Origin: Diphasiastrum complanatum
Lineage: Eukaryota; Streptophyta; Lycopodiopsida; Lycopodiales; Lycopodiaceae
Direction: 5' to 3'
Assembly: GCA_029204225.1 (NCBI GenBank)
Contig: CM055095.1
Coordinates: forward strand, 43,114,223 to 43,178,222
DNA: 64,000 bases
The notes under the pieces are model-generated. The model had not been told where the DNA came from. It made no database searches and saw only the letters and a list, made by a program, of their open reading frames with translations. The position numbers and the translations under genes are program-made. Positions 43,774 to 56,059 of the stretch are shown here, piece after piece (positions within the stretch are counted from its first letter, which is position 1; the number at the start of each line of letters is the position of its first letter).

Positions 43774-46593
43774 ATGTCTTCTATTGATACTTCCCAGTCT
43801 CCGCGCTATACTATCCATCGTGATGTCCCATCTACAACGGACATTATGATTCTTCCTAGCACAAGCATGGTCACTCAGTGGATGACCCTTGCGGAGCCTC
43901 TACTTACTGCAATGGGTATTCATGAGAGAGCCTTTTCGAGACGCATCAATATGGATTTCATCAGTCTTGCCTTCATTACGTGGAAGGAAGAGAAATCCAA
44001 GTTTTACATCACCTTCCAAGAAGCCACACACAAGATGCGTGTCACTGAGGCCGCACTTGCACCTATAGGAATCTCATCTGGTACGCACGCCTCACCCAAT
44101 CACAATCACATCAAGCAGGCCATCAAGCCATACATTGACCTCACCAATGATCTACATTAGACTAATGATGGTTACCTTCTGGAAGCCATCACCGAGCCTT
44201 CCATACACGCCGCTGCCCAATCGTTGAATCATTTCCTGATGGTTGGCAACCTCAGGAAAGACCGCATCACATCTCAAGTCCTTCACAAGATAGTGGAGTC
44301 CCACATCAAGTTGGCCAAAGCCCCTCTTGAACCATATAACTAGTTCAAGACTGTTTCTGGTGAGCTCAAGCGATCTATTAAGGCCAATACAAATCAACAG
44401 TTCGCCGCTGGCTCTCTATTGTCCCTCTTAGCCGCTTCTCACTTAGAAAACAAAATTCATGGCTCCACCTGGATTCTGTGCTTTCGGTTTACGAAGAAGC
44501 ACCAGCCGAGTCATCTCACCAGGCCTCAAGTTCTCATAGTCATCGTCGTCCACGCAGCGAGATCGTAATTCCTGACTCGCCTTCCGTTTCATGATGTCGT
44601 ACTAGGCATACCTCGTCAGCTGCGCTTCCACTCCATACTGCTGTTCGCACTGAACTTCCTATTCCCCTCGCCTCTGCTCCCATACAAGGACAGTCTGTGA
44701 CCATTGGGCCTACCATTCCCATCACAGCTGCCCAGGCTGTCTCACCCCCGCACACCGAAGCAACCTCACCCAACACACAGTTCTTCAGGGATATGTTCGA
44801 TGATTCTGACCCCCTTGGGGCCACTGAAATCCTTGAAATGCCTCAGAGCCCAGCACCCTTTCAACCCCAATCCCTTGGAAGAGGATTTGGGCATATCCAT
44901 GAAGCTACTGTTGGTGTCGAAGATGCCAGTCAGCACCACCCACGCAGGGTAGCCCAGCCACACTTCGGGTCGACACAGCTGTCAAGTCACCAAAGTAGTT
45001 CGATGCCACGGTGCCTGAAGGGTTTGAAGACGAGGATATTTTTTAAGAAGAAGAGACTTTGGCACCTATTCCACGCCTACCACAGACAGTACCATCAGGG
45101 TCTCCTGCTACTACCACCTCCATGACTGTCGATTCGGGTGATGCTCTCGGGCTAGTTACAAGCCTTGGGCAAGTGATCCAATCTATGCTGGATAAAAAAA
45201 AGAAAATGGAACAAAGGATCTCTATTTTAGGATCCGAAAACACTCTGATCAGGCAAAAAATTGTCCAGCTGGATCGAGAGGTGAAGATAGCCAAGCAACA
45301 TGAAGAAAAGACTGAAAGCGAAAAGACATTGGCCCAGCAACAAGCTGATCACTTGGAAACCTACATCAGCTCCCTGCAAAATGCCCTGACAACCGCACAG
45401 GATCAGGTAGATAAGACAGTGCAAGATGCCAAGCAACAGGTGCAGCTGCTGAAGGGGCAATTACAAATGGCCGAACAAGATCGCACACGGCTTCAAGGTG
45501 AATTGGATGCGACCACCCTTGAGCATGATGCATATCTGCAAACACAAATACCTGATCATCCAGTCACACTGACGGAGATTGCATAATTGTTCAAGAAAGT
45601 GGAAACATACCAAGTGGCCCTTCAGGGATTCCAAGGCCACTTTGATAGGTTCAAAGGAGCAACTTCAACCGAGTTGAAAAAGGCAAAAGAGACCATCAAC
45701 ACCTATGAAAAAGCCGTCGTTCAAGTGTTGGAAGCCGGACCACAAATCCTCGTCCCGGTCATGCCGCAATTCTCCCCATCGTGCCAAGAAGCTGTACAGA
45801 TGGATACAGGGGTTGATTCGAGCATGGACCAGTGAGGAGCTCCAGATCTAGCATATCAACCACCAATTATACCGGCAGTACAAGGGTTCCATCCTCATCA
45901 AGGACAAGCCATTTATTCAGAAGGCCCATCAGTGCTGAGGACCAGATCCAGACCTTCTTAAAGCAGCATCCACATGAGTCCTCGCGTGGTGGATGGGTTC
46001 TCAAATTTAAGACCTCCGAGATCGAGGCCGACAAAGAATTGGACAAAGTACCTGCACTGGGAGAGCAGCTGGCATGGAGAATCACGGTTTTCGAGAAAAC
46101 TTTGGAATCAACTCGGAGTTACATCGCCAGCCCTTGTCAGTTGCGGGTAGATCCTTATTATGTGCCAATGCCGCGAAGACAAAAATGGAAAGATTTGGGA
46201 TTGGCTATGGATAGAATCACCATCCATACACTCAATTGGCCAATCATTCACCAGCCTTATAGCTGGAATATTTTAGTGGATTTCCATTGGGCCTTACAGG
46301 CATATCAGAGAGAGTATGTCAACTCTCCAGATCCAACGGTGTGACAATCGGCAATGTTTGCAAAAGATTTAACTCTGTTGGCGTCAGTGGCAACCAAATG
46401 GGACGATTGCCTTCCTACCCTGGCATTTGATCCAAATAAGCCGATGGCCTCAGAGAAAATCAAAGATCAGCTGCTGATTGCTCAACTGTATTTCCGTGCA
46501 GCTATGATGGGAGGCTCTTGGGAATCCCGCTTCACCTCATGGAAAACTTCCAGAAGGATTGTCGGAGCCCACCGTAATTTTCCTGCCGCATAA
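43774..46593 (+). pseudogene. Element D third ORF (post-integrase, coiled coil), broken
   Basis: Starts MSSIDTSQSPRYTIHRDV at 43774. N-terminal half: TSMVTQWMTLAEPLLTAM, SLAFITWKEEKSKFYITF, HKMRVTEAALAPIGISSG, YLLEAITEPSIH, NLRKDRITSQVLHKIVES. TAG codons at 44158 and 44341 stand where E has Trp. A Pro/Ser-rich middle follows, then a long coiled coil (KKMEQRISILGSENTLIRQ ... QVQLLKGQLQMAEQDRTRL, about 45190-45540) and a C-terminal part to about 46593. There is no signal peptide or obvious transmembrane segment, so calling it env-like would rest on position only. Conservation in two diverged copies (D and E) argues it was once a real gene. Function unknown. Confidence 0.7.
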
Positions 46594-46721
46594 TTCGGAT
46601 TTCAATACTGCACGCCTTGACTTTATGGAAAGGGTGCAGTATCATTTAATTAAGATTTGGCGCAAAGCCAGTAAAAGTCCCCAATAATTGCATATTGCAG
46701 GTGTCGTGGGACCGCCACCAG

Positions 46722-46736
46722 TTTTGGTGGGGGATA
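46722..46736 (+). other. Polypurine tract of element D
   Basis: TTTTGGTGGGGGATA, one base before TGTTGGAGGG of the 3' LTR; a typical Athila/Tat-like PPT. Confidence 0.85.
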
Positions 46737-46737
46737 T

Positions 46738-46985
46738 TGTTGGAGGGTTTGCGGATCCCAAGGCAATCCTAACCTTAGTTAATAAGTGAGAGGAATTTGT
46801 CACCCTGCGTGTGTAAGTCCAATCCCATGATCACATAGTTATTTGATTAATTAGAATGTTAATAAAAGGACTTTAGGCCTTTTTGCGGGACTTTTAATGT
46901 CGCAGGGCCTAAATGTCAAGTTAGTGAATAAAGTTGGGTTTCCCTCCAATTTTGATGGTTCCCACACTTTTTTAAATTTGAATAA
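46738..46985 (+). repeat. Truncated 3' LTR of element D
   Basis: First 248 bp of the LTR, about 96-97% like 33773-34020 by eye, breaking off after AATTTGAATAA. Confidence 0.92.
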
Positions 46986-46989
46986 GCTC

Positions 46990-47420
46990 ACTCTTGACAT
47001 CTTGTTGGTTGGGTTGAAGTCTATCTAGCCAATGTGTTTCAGTGGTGTTTCTATGTTTCAACATTTCCTCTTTTGAACTTTCACATAATGGCTTGTTGGA
47101 AACTTAAATTTCTTGATCAAATAGATGTGACATGTTTGTGTCAAACAATTCTATATGAACTTTTTTAGCTTGAAAACTCAAATTTATAGCTTGATCGGGA
47201 GAGTCACGAGAAACTTCACCTCTCAATGCTCTAGGCTTCAATACGAAATCATGAGCATCCCATTGTTGATGGAACCTTCCAATCATCACTTGTGCTAGAT
47301 TTTTATTCAGCACACATGCGACCTTTTCAGAATCCTTACTCGTAAGCTTTTGAATCTATTCTATTTCAAGCTTTGTCTATAGTTCAACAACCCTGGTTGT
47401 TTCTACTTCAAAGAATAAGG
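46990..47420 (-). pseudogene. Possible coding remnant, unrecognised
   Basis: A - strand frame reads KVACVLNKNLAQVMIGRFHQ, then a 69-codon open stretch ending HLFDQEI, then a stop and KPLCESSKEEML. Composition is protein-like but no family is recognised and stops are present. Confidence 0.2.
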
Positions 47421-49540
47421 GAAGCCCTCTCAAGATCCTGCTTACAAGACAAAACACCATAGAAAACACACTATGGAGCAACTGCCCAACCAAATAGAAA
47501 CAGCCAATCAACTCTAGAAGTCTCACCCCCAAGCCAAGGAATTGGAAGCATGAAGGTAGAGTGAAACCCTGACAATGAATCCATCACAAATATGAGGAGT
47601 AGGGTGAGTTTGGCCTCTTCGTATAGAGCCATGAACCACCTGTGCACATAGACATGCAAGGTCCTTACTCTCCTATACTTAGATTCCTCCATAATAGATT
47701 CTCTATGCATAGATCCTCTATTCATAGAATTTCTATTGATAACTCTACACATGCCTTGACTGTCCTTAACCTTGTACTAAGTCTATTTAGTGTGTTCTGG
47801 GCCTCACAAGGATATTAGTTGCTTTTGGGTCATGTCTAGTATGACGTGGCATAACTAATAGCTTGTTTCACTGGAGTACCGTGTATCCAAGACTAGGAGT
47901 ATACTAAATCCTATGTACTGGTCATGGACATGACATTCTTCCCTTCTTAAACTGCTTCTATCTTTAGAAGCTCTCAAACAAGAAAGAATTATAGCCACAG
48001 TTCTTTTAACTTTCAATATCAATCTAGAAAATCATTATCCTTAGCCTAACTTTCACATCAAATAAGTATGATAATTCTATTTTCCAAGCGATAATCTCTA
48101 CACTAAAGTACAACTCAAATTTGAAAATTACATTAAGCGATAAATTTTCCATCTGGGTTAAATTCACCACAAGTTAGCAGCATCACCTTTATGTAAATCA
48201 CTTTCATAAAACACTGGGTGAAATATTACCTAACTTAGGAGATTAAAGCTAAAAAAATAATTAAATAATTATAATTACAGTCTGAGATTATCCACAACTC
48301 TGACAGATAATTCATAAGCTTCCAAGTACAAATATTCCTAGAATCCAAATTCTAAGATATGATAATTCAGTCAACTAGAATCTCTAGGAGAATCATTAAG
48401 ATATAGAATGATTAAAACTCAACTCTGAGTATCCTAAATACTCTTTTTAGTTAAATGCTCCTGCTCCTAGCGTCAAATACAAGAAAATAGCACCCATTCA
48501 TCTTAATAGATCTGTCTGTCTCTTATGATATCTGGAGACCAATCAAAAGAAAAAATTGTATTCAAGTCTCTACAGACCATAAACTATAGCATAATAGCAT
48601 CCACTAGATGATTTAAATTCTCCACAAATAAAATACTTATCTTGTGAGAATGTTTGTGAGATCCATAGATTCTCAAATAAAATACTGTAGTAGAGAGATT
48701 CAAAACACTGATCTAAATTCTTACTCAAATAATAGATCAAGAATTAATCATCACACTTAAGAATCATCACCATTCCTTTAAATCCTCTGACAATAATCAA
48801 GTATCTATTTATGATCCGTCAACCATAAATATTTAGATTCGTATGATTCGTCAATCATATTATTTTGGAATCCAAAATCATACTTAATCATTTACAAGAT
48901 AATGGAGTATATGTCTTACATAAGTCAGGAAAAGTAAAAATCAATCTGAAATCTTTTCACTAAAAAAATACTGGATTTAGAAATATAATGAGCCCACTGA
49001 TGGGTGAGAAAAGGTTCAAAGAAAGACAAAGAAGCTCGCACAGGTGGAGGGATGAGATCCTTGGCCGCAGGATGCCAAGTTGGATTTCATTGTTTTGGTG
49101 GATAAAGTCAAGATGGTGATATCTCAAGCGTTGGTTGAATGTGCTTCATACAGAAGTTGGATCTTATGGAAAACTGCTGTTTTTCATATTTATTTCAAGG
49201 AGGAGACTCACATTTTGCAGCCAAAGGTGTTCATTCAACAATCTATTAAAGACAAAGCTTGGATCTTGAAAACAATCCTTATTGAGCTCTCACTACATTT
49301 GAGAACTTGGAGCTCAAATCATATTATTATCATGATGAGTGATCATACACATTCAACAAAGCAAGAACCTAGAAATTATGTTGTTTTTATCCATGTATTA
49401 ATTATTGATCCAAGATTTTTTGCAGGTTGAAGCATCTTTGGAGCGATTGAGGGCGATTGAAGATCAGTGCTTGAGGGCTTGAAGATCAGTATTTGAGGGT
49501 GCTTCAAGATCAGTGCTTGAAGAACAGTGTTTGAGGTTGG
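47421..49540. other. No supported feature
   Basis: AT-rich, stop-dense sequence. A 116-codon frame at 49080-49430 (+) has no recognisable motif and is probably fortuitous. No LTR, TIR or RNA gene was recognised. Confidence 0.5.
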
Positions 49541-49911
49541 TGCTTGATTTTTATTTGTTTAGCTTTTTGTTTGTTTGTTTGAGGTTGGTGTTTGCTTTTT
49601 TGTTTTGAGAAGAGATAGAGAGTGTGAAAGATAGAAAGAGATAGAGAGAGTGTGTGTGTGTGTATTATATGTGTATGTGTTTTTAAATTTTGCATTGATT
49701 GAAAATGGTTTTGAATATTGTTAGTATGAATATGGTTTTGAATGGTCTTGTAATAGATTATTGGTATTATTTAGGATAGCTTGGTAATGATATATTATTA
49801 GATTTGTAATTTGTGAGAGAGAAAGAGAGAGAAGAGGTGGAGTGTAGATGTATGCTTGAAGATGTTGAAAGATTTTGGAGTTTATATTTTGTTCTTTTTT
49901 TGAAAAATAAA

Positions 49912-49918
<7 letters not shown>

Positions 49919-49989
<71 letters not shown>
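49919..49989. repeat. (GA)n microsatellite, about 35 units
   Basis: Perfect GA run of about 71 bp. Confidence 0.95.
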
Positions 49990-49994
<5 letters not shown>

Positions 49995-50080
49995 GATTTG
50001 ATTAAGATTTAGGATAGTAGATGAATAGATTGTGTGTGTGTCTGTTTGTGTTTAGCATTTTGCATTGATTTAAAATTTAA

Positions 50081-50083
<3 letters not shown>

Positions 50084-50170
<87 letters not shown>
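50084..50170. repeat. (GA)n microsatellite, about 43 units
   Basis: Perfect GA run of about 87 bp, following AAAATTTAAGAT. Confidence 0.95.
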
Positions 50171-50177
<7 letters not shown>

Positions 50178-50429
50178 TTATGCATTAGTTTAGGGTATTT
50201 AAGAGTTATATATAAATAAACAGTGTTTGATAGAAAATTATAAATATTGTTTATAATAGATTGTTAGAATTATTTAAGATAGTGTATGTGAGTGTCTGAG
50301 AGGATGTGTATGTGTTTTGAATTTTGCATTGATCTATAATTTAGGTTAATAGACAAATAGATATAGATACTCATCTGAATCTAAATCTAGATATAATCGT
50401 AAATCTCCGATCGTGTCTCTTTGATGATG

Positions 50430-51784
50430 TGAGCTACCCTCATATTCAATCTTCTCTTCTTCTAATTCTATTTCATCCAAACGTGGGGGCCTCAAATTAC
50501 CCCTAATTTGGTCTTGTACGATCGTAAGAATCTCATCATTTCCATTTGTACCTTATTCTCCCATCATTTCGACATCATTTGGAGTTCGGATGAGTGGTTC
50601 AGGTTTTTCCAAAATGTCGTCAAAATTGAGTGGTGGTTCGTCGTGTGTATCCAATTCAACAATATCTTTTTCTTCAAACACACGTCGTTTTCTTGCATTA
50701 AGTTGGATCACATACCACCATCTTGGGTCTATTAGATCTGGATGGAATATAATGTGCCAAAGAATATAAAAAAAATTAGTTAGTCTTATAAGATTGATAC
50801 ATAAATAATTGGATTGCAAATATTAATGACATTGAAATTTTAGAGTCTCTCTTGTTCGCGATGTCGTGGCAATACTAAAGTGTCATGAGAGTCCATCGAT
50901 ATATATTTTGTTGAGTCGATTTGAAAAAACTTTTAGTTATCATTTCTAATCGTGGCGTATCTTCCACGATAGATGACCTTAAACCATTTTATGTCAAAAA
51001 TAAAGTATTTGTCGTTAGTCTCGTAATCGACTTCATTAATATGTTGCAATGTGCCGGCATAGTCTAGGTCGTCTGAAATGATATTAGGGTCCCTCGCACT
51101 AGAACGACTCTCTTGTTGAAAGTTGGCTATTATACCACAATCATATGTATGTCGCTTGTTGTCAACTCTCTCAACACGGTATTGGTGTCCATATGCCCAC
51201 ATGGCAGTGTATCATGTATACTAAAATACAAAAAAAAAAAACAAATGTGTGTAATTAGAAATACTATTCATATATTGAGTAATACAAAAACAAAACTTCA
51301 CAAAAACAATATTACATTAACCTTCCATCCACATCCACAAATAAATTCCCATTCTAATTTGGTCACTTCTTCTTCGTTTTTTTATGCTTTTAGCATCGTA
51401 TCAAAAACCCATTCACGAGAGCATTTTGAAGGTAAAGGCTCCAAAGGTTCGTCGTTCTCCAACGCCCTCCTTCTTCTTCGATTGATATTTTTTCTTCGTT
51501 TCAATGTTATGTTTCATTCCTTTTTGGCTCCTTCATACCTTGAGATCCACTTTTCCATTTGTCCACAATTATATAATAGTAATTTGTCAATTTTGCACAC
51601 CATTTCCTTGTGGTACTTCACCCTTGACACGTTCATCTTCTTCTTCACACCACATTTTTGGACTTGCAGGATGCAATTGTGAGATTATTTCGGTGATATA
51701 AAACAAAGATTCCTGAACAAGCCAACTTTCTGCAATGTTACATTTTGGCCTTGCCTTTTGTGTCACAAGGCCCTTCAAAACAAC
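50430..51784 (-). pseudogene. CACTA (En/Spm) TNP2-like transposase, 3' part (DUF4218 and DUF4216)
   Basis: Read on the - strand: KARPKCNIAESWLVQESLFY near 51735 resembles the end of DUF4218 in TNP2 transposases (RPEGSIAEGYLAEE-type motif). Then come frame-broken segments with MEKWISRYEGAKKE and the DUF4216 module: HTYDCGIIANFQQESRSSAR, LDYAGTLQHINEVDY, FIFDIKWFKVIYRG, and DPRWWYVIQLNARKRR near 50720. Exon-like breaks occur at about 50930 and 50820. The catalytic N-terminal half is absent; TIRs were not found. The element is cut at 51784 where gypsy element E begins. Confidence 0.72.
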
Positions 51785-53190
51785 TTCAGATTTATCTTCA
51801 TGCTCCTTGACGATCTTCAACTCTTTGTCCAGCTGAATAATTTTCTGACTGATGAGAGTATTCTCCTATCCCATATCTGAGATTCGCTGTTCCATTTCTT
51901 TTTTCTTATCCATCATAGACTGGATCACTTGCGCAAGGCTCGAGACCAAACCAAGAGCATCACCAAAATCTACTGTTGTGGAGGTGGTAGCAGCAGAAGG
52001 ACCTAATGGTACTATCCTTGGTTGGTGTGGAACAGGTGTCTGTAACTCTTCTTCTTCAAAGAGGTCCTCCTCTTCATAGCCTTCAGGCATTGTGGCTTCG
52101 AACTGCTTTGCTGATTTGACAGCTTGCTTGACCCGAAGTGTGGCTGGTGCGGCTCCAGCTTGAGGTTGCTGGGAAAGCTAGAATGAATCTTCAACACCAG
52201 TAGTATCATCATTGAATTTTTTGAATCCTCTTCCAAGGGATTGGAGTTCAAAGGGCGCAGGGCTCTATGGCATTTCGAAAACTTCTGAGGCCCCAAGGGG
52301 GTCGGAATCATCAAACATATCCATAAAATACTGCGTGTTTGGAGAAACAGCTTCTGTGTGTAGGGGTGAGGCGGCCTAGGCAGTAGTGATGGAAATGGTA
52401 GCACCAATGGTCACAGATTGTCCGTGAGAAGAAGCAGAGGTGAGGAAAGCATCAGAGGTGGTGCTTCTTCATAAATAGAAAGCACAAAATCTAGGCAAAA
52501 CCCATGGATTTTGTTTTCAAGGTGGGAGGCTGCTAGGAGAGATAACAAGGGCCAGCATCAAACTGTTGCTTGGTATTGCTCTTAATGGCTCATTTGAGCT
52601 CACCAAAAACAGTCTTGAACCAATTATATTGTTCTAGAGGGGCCTTGGCTATCTTGACGTATGACTCAACTATCTTATGCAAGATATGAGAAGTAATGCG
52701 GTCTTTCCTGAGGTTGCCAACCATCAGGAAATTATTAAGATTCTGAGCATCGACATGTATGGCAGGCTCAGTAATGGCTTCTAGGAGGTATCCCTCATTG
52801 GTCCAATGCAAATCATTTGTAAGGTCAATATAAAACTTAATAGTCTGTTTGGCTTGCTTATGGTTTGGTGAGGCTTGGGTACCAGATGCTATCCCTATGG
52901 CAGCAAGGGCGGCCTCAATCAAGCGCACCTTGTGTGTGGCTCCCTAAAAAGTGATGTAAAACTTGGATTTCTCCTCCTTCCAAGTAATGAAGGCAAGAGT
53001 GATAAATTCCATGTTGATTTTCCCTGAAAAGACTCTCTCATGAATACACATTGCAGTAAGCAGAGGCTGCGTAAAGGTCATCCACTGAGTGACCATGCTT
53101 GTACTAGGAAGGATCATGATACCCGTTGCAGATGGGACATCACGATGGATAGTATAACGAGGCGATTGGGATGAATATGTGAAAGACATG
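51785..53190 (-). pseudogene. Third ORF of element E
   Basis: Starts at about 53190 with MSFTYSSQSPRYTIHRDV and is collinear with ORF3 of D through FITWKEEKSKFYITF, a stop, EAALAAIGIASG, NLRKDRITSHILHKIVES, a further stop near 52590, a frame-broken Pro-rich middle, and the start of the coiled coil (KEMEQRISDMG near 51870). It keeps Trp codons where D has TAG, and has its own different stops, so the two copies decayed independently. The last piece is fused in frame to CACTA sequence (KIVKEHEDKSE then DUF4218). Confidence 0.75.
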
Positions 53191-53910
53191 ATGATCAGAA
53201 ACAAAAAGTAATACGTGCGAGTGTATAACATAAAATAATTCAGAAAGTTTTGAAGGCTTTGGTCGCTGAAAAAATTGGCAAGACCTTTGCTAGCACAAGT
53301 GAGGAATGAATCAAATTCAGGCAACTTATAGGTAAATTTGGAGGGTCCATTACACTGAATGCTAGTTTGGCTGGTCAGTTTTGAACAACAATTTGCAGGC
53401 TTGTACAATATTGTGAAACTAGGCGAAAAAAATTTCGGCGAAGATTTCTAAGGCTCTGAACCTATCCGTCGAACATTTTCTAGGGCTGGCGAAGGATGAA
53501 CCTTCGCCCAAGAGGGTCCTTCGGCCAAGTACTGTCATAAATGCAATTTTTCAAGATCTAGACCTATGGCCAACCTATTTTTTTTTACTTCTAAGAATCA
53601 TCCTTGATTTTCCCTTTGCCTTTATCCAATAAGGGTGGCACATTTTTTGAATCGATTTTTTGAGGAGGATTTTCCCATTTCAAGACTGTATTATAATGTT
53701 GTTTGGCTTGTTTCTTCATCATTGATCCTGTGATCCTGTCTTCCTTCAATATAACTGCTTTGGGCAGTTTTATTAGTGGTCCATCAAGAACATTACGCAC
53801 TCCAAATATGGTCGGATCCATATGATTTAGAATCTGCTCATCAGTAAGTTCTGCATTGTCATCATAAGTCAAGGCATGACTCACAAGAATGAGGTCATCT
53901 TCAATCAGTA
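51785..53910 (-). mobile_element. Element E: gypsy derivative lacking RT, RNase H and integrase
   Basis: On the - strand the PR-RT linker of the D family (MSHALTYDDNAELTDEQIL ... LLDKGKGKIKDDS, 53884-53591) is followed within about 60 bp by the spacer that in D lies after integrase, including the GGCGAAGG hairpin, and then by the third ORF. The whole RT-RH-IN region present in D (about 38720-43405) is deleted with a clean junction near 53570-53590. No LTR was found at either side. It ends abruptly at 51785 in the coiled coil. Confidence 0.82.
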
Positions 53911-56050
53911 CATAGTGATAGAAGTCGAGATTGCCAATAAGCTCTCAAAACTTGAATTCTAAGACATTACTATGGAGAGATGATTGTATGTACAAAAGCT
54001 CTTTCCCACCTTGAGTTAGGTGAAAATCCAGCATGTAATAATGAAGCTGATTGAGCATTTTTGCCCTCATTTCCAATTCTAGCCTAACCCTTGGGTACTA
54101 TGATGTAGAGAAGATCACCAAACAAACTTGAACAACCCTATGAACATGATCTAACCTATTGTAGAGTAGATTCACATCTGGCAACGTAGACTCACATGTG
54201 TGGGACCCATCAATGTAAACGTTTACAAGGTTCCATCAAGCTAGATTTTCCAAATTTCACAATAATGCACGATCTTATCCATCCTCAAATGATAAATCCT
54301 TTTGTGCAATAGCTTGTTTCTCTCATACTGAGTGCACATGATTTAGGCCATGTCATTCTAGTCATCTTTCCATTGGAGCTGATACAAACCTCTAATTCTT
54401 GCACCTCATCCTTCAGCTTCTCATGATCATGAATGCTCTTCATGTTGGGCTTACCCTTTAGACCCGACATTTGTGCATCTCTTGAATTCTTCCGTTGATT
54501 TCATTCTCCTCTTCTTCCATTATTTTTTAAGTATTCTATTTTCTTGAAGCAATATTTCCATATGTATGTACCTAATCACAAGAATAGCACTTGAGGTCTA
54601 TTTTTTACCTTCTTGCCAAGGTTGCTTCTTCATGCATTCACTTGAGGAGTATTCATGTGATGACTATTCTATATTGCCTGCCTAGACCTTCAAGATATTG
54701 GACCTACTAAACAAGACTACTTCATTTTGGAGTGTTTCCATCTTTCTTGTGATCTCCTCTTGGAGTAGCTTCTCATGACAAAATGAAGGCCGAATTTTCT
54801 CCATGCTTTCTACTGACATCACTAATGGATCATAAAACATGAATTTCTTTGTGGCTGCAATGGTGAAGAATGAACTTCGGTTGTTGCCTTAGCAGCTTCA
54901 AGCTCCTCTTCTTCTTGGGATGTTGGTTAGTACGGTGTATAAAAATTGATACTTTTCAGCAGATGCACCTTCAGCCTACAGCTATTTTTTGATTCCTTTG
55001 AGCTTGTGTAGATGAGTCACCATGTTGTCACTATCGAACATGTTTTAAACATCTGATCAGATGGCTTCATTGGTTTGTCTATTAAGTTGGAAGTGTTCAA
55101 TGTGGTCTCTAATAGGTCTTCCCCTTGACTTTGTTCCTCCTCAAGGCTTTCTTGATCCTTTGAATTGCATTCACATTTCTGCTTTTCTTTGTTTGGCTCT
55201 CCAGGAGGATGTTGTTCATTCAGATTTGCTTCCTCGGTTGGGCGACACTCAGGTTGTAAATGGTTTATTGATGTCTTGTTTCATCTAGCGTCCTTCTTGC
55301 ATGTTGCAGACTTTTCTCCCTACTCAGAACTTTTTGTGATTTTATTTTTTCTTTCATAGCTCTATTATGGATGTTTTGGCCACCTTTTGGGCCCTGGTTC
55401 TCTAGATGGTGTGGAGTCCATTTTAGTTCGGAATCAGACTCTACTACCCATTTCTTCTAGAAATGTGGGTCTTATGTAGATGGTTTCTTCTACATTTTCG
55501 GCTTTACTTGGGAGTCGCACATGCCTTACCTTCTCAGTTCCTTTATAACCAATGCCCTCTTTTGGTAGATTGCATCTCTTGATCTTTTCATCACCTCCTC
55601 ATCATTGCGTGAGAGCTTCTCCCCCCTCTCTGCTCAAGCACGTCTTCTTTATTTTGAGCAACTTCTCACTTTTAGCTCAGATCACTTGTAGGAAACTCGA
55701 TAGCTCATGCAGAAACTCACTCTTTTTAGCAGCTTTGATGTTGCATCAAGCTCGATTTCTTTCTTGTGCGGGTCTAGGTATGGGAGCTTGGTTGTCAACT
55801 TTTCCTGTTATTCCATAATTCCGGTTGTCTTAGACATCTTCACCAATGGTCTTCGTCTTCGCTTGGGGCTAACTCATCATTCCACATGGGGTCTCGCCAG
55901 GTGTGCATGTGGTTAACCTATTGATGCTCTTGCTATCCACCTACTCTGATGTCCTTCTAGACGGGACCATACAACTATGCATGATGTTGATAGACATACA
56001 GTAGTTGCTATAGCCTGAGATGCACAACAACAAAAAGCAATGGTTTCTGA
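53911..56050. other. Mostly unassigned; weak copia gag-like trace near 54890-55035
   Basis: A - strand trace at about 55035-54890 reads NMVTHLHKLKGIKK and EKYQFLYTVLTNIP, faintly resembling copia Gag (UBN2-type); stops interrupt it. The remainder, including T-rich frames at 55061-55916, gives no recognisable protein. Confidence 0.25.
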
Positions 56051-56059
56051 CAAAAAATC

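Larger units (their letters stand above)
33773..46985 (+). mobile_element. Element D: degenerate Ty3/gypsy retrotransposon with a third ORF
   Basis: 5' LTR 33773-34530, gypsy PBS at 34534, leader, gag, PR, RT, RH, IN in Ty3/gypsy order, a post-integrase ORF with coiled coil, polypurine tract at 46722-46736 and the first 248 bp of the 3' LTR (46738-46985). PBS, PPT (TTTTGGTGGGGGATA) and large size with an extra 3' ORF fit the Athila/Tat side of plant gypsy elements; exact lineage is not assigned. Many stops and frameshifts plus a mutated RT active site show it is inactive. A TIR element (40597-41791) lies between RH and IN. LTR truncation prevents a TSD check. Confidence 0.92.
49600..50350. 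repeat. Higher-order repeat with embedded GA microsatellites
   Basis: AATTTTGCATTGAT-like segments preceded by GTGTGTATGTGTTTT-like segments recur near 49670, 50045 and 50310. GA runs lie at 49919-49989 and 50084-50170. It looks like unequal duplication of a GT/GA-rich unit. Confidence 0.7.

Noticed and set aside
43774-46593. Retroviral-type envelope gene
   Set aside because: Position is env-like but no signal peptide, fusion peptide or transmembrane helix was seen; a coiled coil alone is not enough.
55061-55916. Small protein genes on the + strand (75, 88 and 69 codons)
   Set aside because: Overlapping frames in a T-rich stretch, Leu/Phe/Ser-rich composition, no motif or start context.
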